NCBI GenBank assembly: GCA_036362785.1
Contig: CP143625.1
Span: 559,401 to 623,400, forward strand
Origin: a beta proteobacterium MWH-UniP1
GTDB lineage: Bacteria; Pseudomonadota; Gammaproteobacteria; Burkholderiales; Burkholderiaceae_A
Direction: 5' to 3'
Length of the DNA stretch: 64,000 bases
Shown here: positions 63,172 through 64,000 of the stretch, piece after piece
Layout: the number at the start of each line of letters is the position of its first letter
Numbering within the stretch: the stretch's first letter is position 1
Program-made: the position numbers and the translations under genes
The notes under the pieces: generated by a model
Database searches by the model: none
The model's input: the letters and a program-made list of their open reading frames with translations, nothing else
What the model was told of the DNA's origin: nothing

Positions 63172-64000
63172 ATGCCTGATCAACTCGCAGTGGCCCTGCC
63201 GCGTGCAACGAAGATTGTTGCGACGCTGGGCCCTGCGACTTCTTCTTCCGAGATGATCGAGCGGCTTATTGCCGCCGGGGTCAATGTGGTGCGCCTGAAT
63301 TTTTCGCACGGCTCAGCCCAGGATCATTTGCAGCGTGCAGCGATCGTGCGTGCCGCAGCAGAAAAGCTGGGCCGAGATGTGGGCATTCTGGTGGACCTTC
63401 AGGGCCCAAAGATTCGTGTGGGCAAATTCTCCGAAGGCCGTGTGAACCTGGCGGCGGGCGACACCTTTACCTTTGACACCGCCTGCACCCTGGGGGATCA
63501 GCATCGCGTTGGGCTGGACTACCCCGAGCTTGTGAACGACGTGGCGCCTGGTGATACCTTGCTGCTCAATGACGGGCAGATCTCCATGCGGGTCAATGAA
63601 GTGACCGCAAGCACCATTGTCTGCACCGTGCTCGAGGGCGGCGTGCTGTCTGATCGCAAGGGCATCAATCGCCAGGGTGGTGGCTTGTCTGCACCAGCAT
63701 TGACCGATAAAGACATTGAGGACATCCAAACAGCCGCTGCAATGGAGGCTGATTTTCTGGCCGTGTCTTTTCCCAAGGGGGCTGCCGATATGCTGCAGGC
63801 CCGATCAATTCTAAAAAAAGCTGGTGGCCGCGCAGCCCTAGTGGCAAAGATTGAGCGTGTCGAAGCCATCGACAATCTGCAAGAAATTATTGATGCCTCC
63901 GACGTCATCATGGTGGCCCGCGGTGATCTAGCAGTGGAGGTGGGGGATGCAGCCGTGCCCGCCTTGCAAAAACGGATGATCCGCATGGCCCGTGAATCCA
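63172..64000 (+). CDS. pyk: Pyruvate kinase (3' partial)
   Basis: 276 residues before the window edge. N-terminal TKIVATLGPATSS (about 12-24), VNVVRLNFSHGS (about 37-48, substrate-binding Asn/Arg), VDLQGPKIRVG (about 74-84), the B domain (about 85-175), and VAKIERVEAIDNL and IMVARGDLAVEVG (about 224-260, catalytic Lys and metal-binding Glu/Asp). It turns phosphoenolpyruvate into pyruvate. The ATG at 63172 is 29 nt after gap. Confidence 0.95.
   Translation, partial: MPDQLAVALPRATKIVATLGPATSSSEMIERLIAAGVNVVRLNFSHGSAQDHLQRAAIVRAAAEKLGRDVGILVDLQGPKIRVGKFSEGRVNLAAGDTFTFDTACTLGDQHRVGLDYPELVNDVAPGDTLLLNDGQISMRVNEVTASTIVCTVLEGGVLSDRKGINRQGGGLSAPALTDKDIEDIQTAAAMEADFLAVSFPKGAADMLQARSILKKAGGRAALVAKIERVEAIDNLQEIIDASDVIMVARGDLAVEVGDAAVPALQKRMIRMARES

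Overview
The window looks like the chromosome of a betaproteobacterium, most likely Burkholderiales. The clues are a Bug-type tripartite tricarboxylate binding protein, TRAP and Dpp-type uptake operons, a groES promoter carrying both a sigma-32-like element and a CIRCE operator, a MaeB-type malic enzyme fused to a phosphotransacetylase domain, and a tkt-gap-pyk gene order. This placement is inferred from gene content, not from a marker gene comparison.

Region by region. 1-8.4 kb: a plus-strand catabolic operon with a dipeptide-type ABC importer (first gene cut by the window edge), an M20 peptidase, an amidase, a carbamoylase-type M20 hydrolase and an M81 (MlrC-like) peptidase, apparently for import and hydrolysis of an amide or peptide-like compound. 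8.4-17.2 kb: a SirB-like membrane protein; a DadA-like amino-acid dehydrogenase preceded by a clear tandem glycine riboswitch; an IclR regulator divergent from a GMC oxidoreductase plus a complete TRAP transporter; and a Bug binding protein. 17.2-23.7 kb: an RND efflux operon (TetR, adaptor, pump, outer-membrane channel) with a 16-bp palindromic operator. 23.7-24.9 kb: an orphan PAS protein and a HigBA toxin-antitoxin pair with an apparently leaderless toxin mRNA.

24.9-39.6 kb is a genomic island. It is bounded by a perfect 45-bp direct repeat, which is the 3' part of a CAU-anticodon tRNA gene; the complete tRNA lies at the right end. No integrase is recognisable, and an IS481-like element sits directly beside the tRNA, where an integrase would be expected. 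Cargo includes a DUF3696-type AAA ATPase tightly coupled to an unrecognised partner (candidate defence system), a secreted alpha/beta hydrolase, a large HTH protein, a MarR-like protein, an Mrr-type endonuclease operon with a small zinc protein and a second protein carrying nuclease-like residues, and a metal/redox set (Bfd ferredoxin, degenerate metallo-beta-lactamase-fold protein, AhpD-like protein, DUF2892 protein, Dps, ZIP transporter, and a truncated TolC-family gene).

39.6-64 kb is core chromosome: an MsbA-like exporter, a HicAB pair, an ABC-2 permease, pyrF (with a 10-nt homopolymer), groESL, a DksA/TraR zinc protein, a PBP4-type carboxypeptidase, a lytic transglycosylase, a CoA-transferase/enoyl-CoA hydratase/serine-glyoxylate aminotransferase operon divergent from a GntR regulator and a fused FAD/Fe-S dehydrogenase, malic enzyme, a split chromate transporter, rsmE, transketolase, GAPDH and pyruvate kinase (cut by the window edge).
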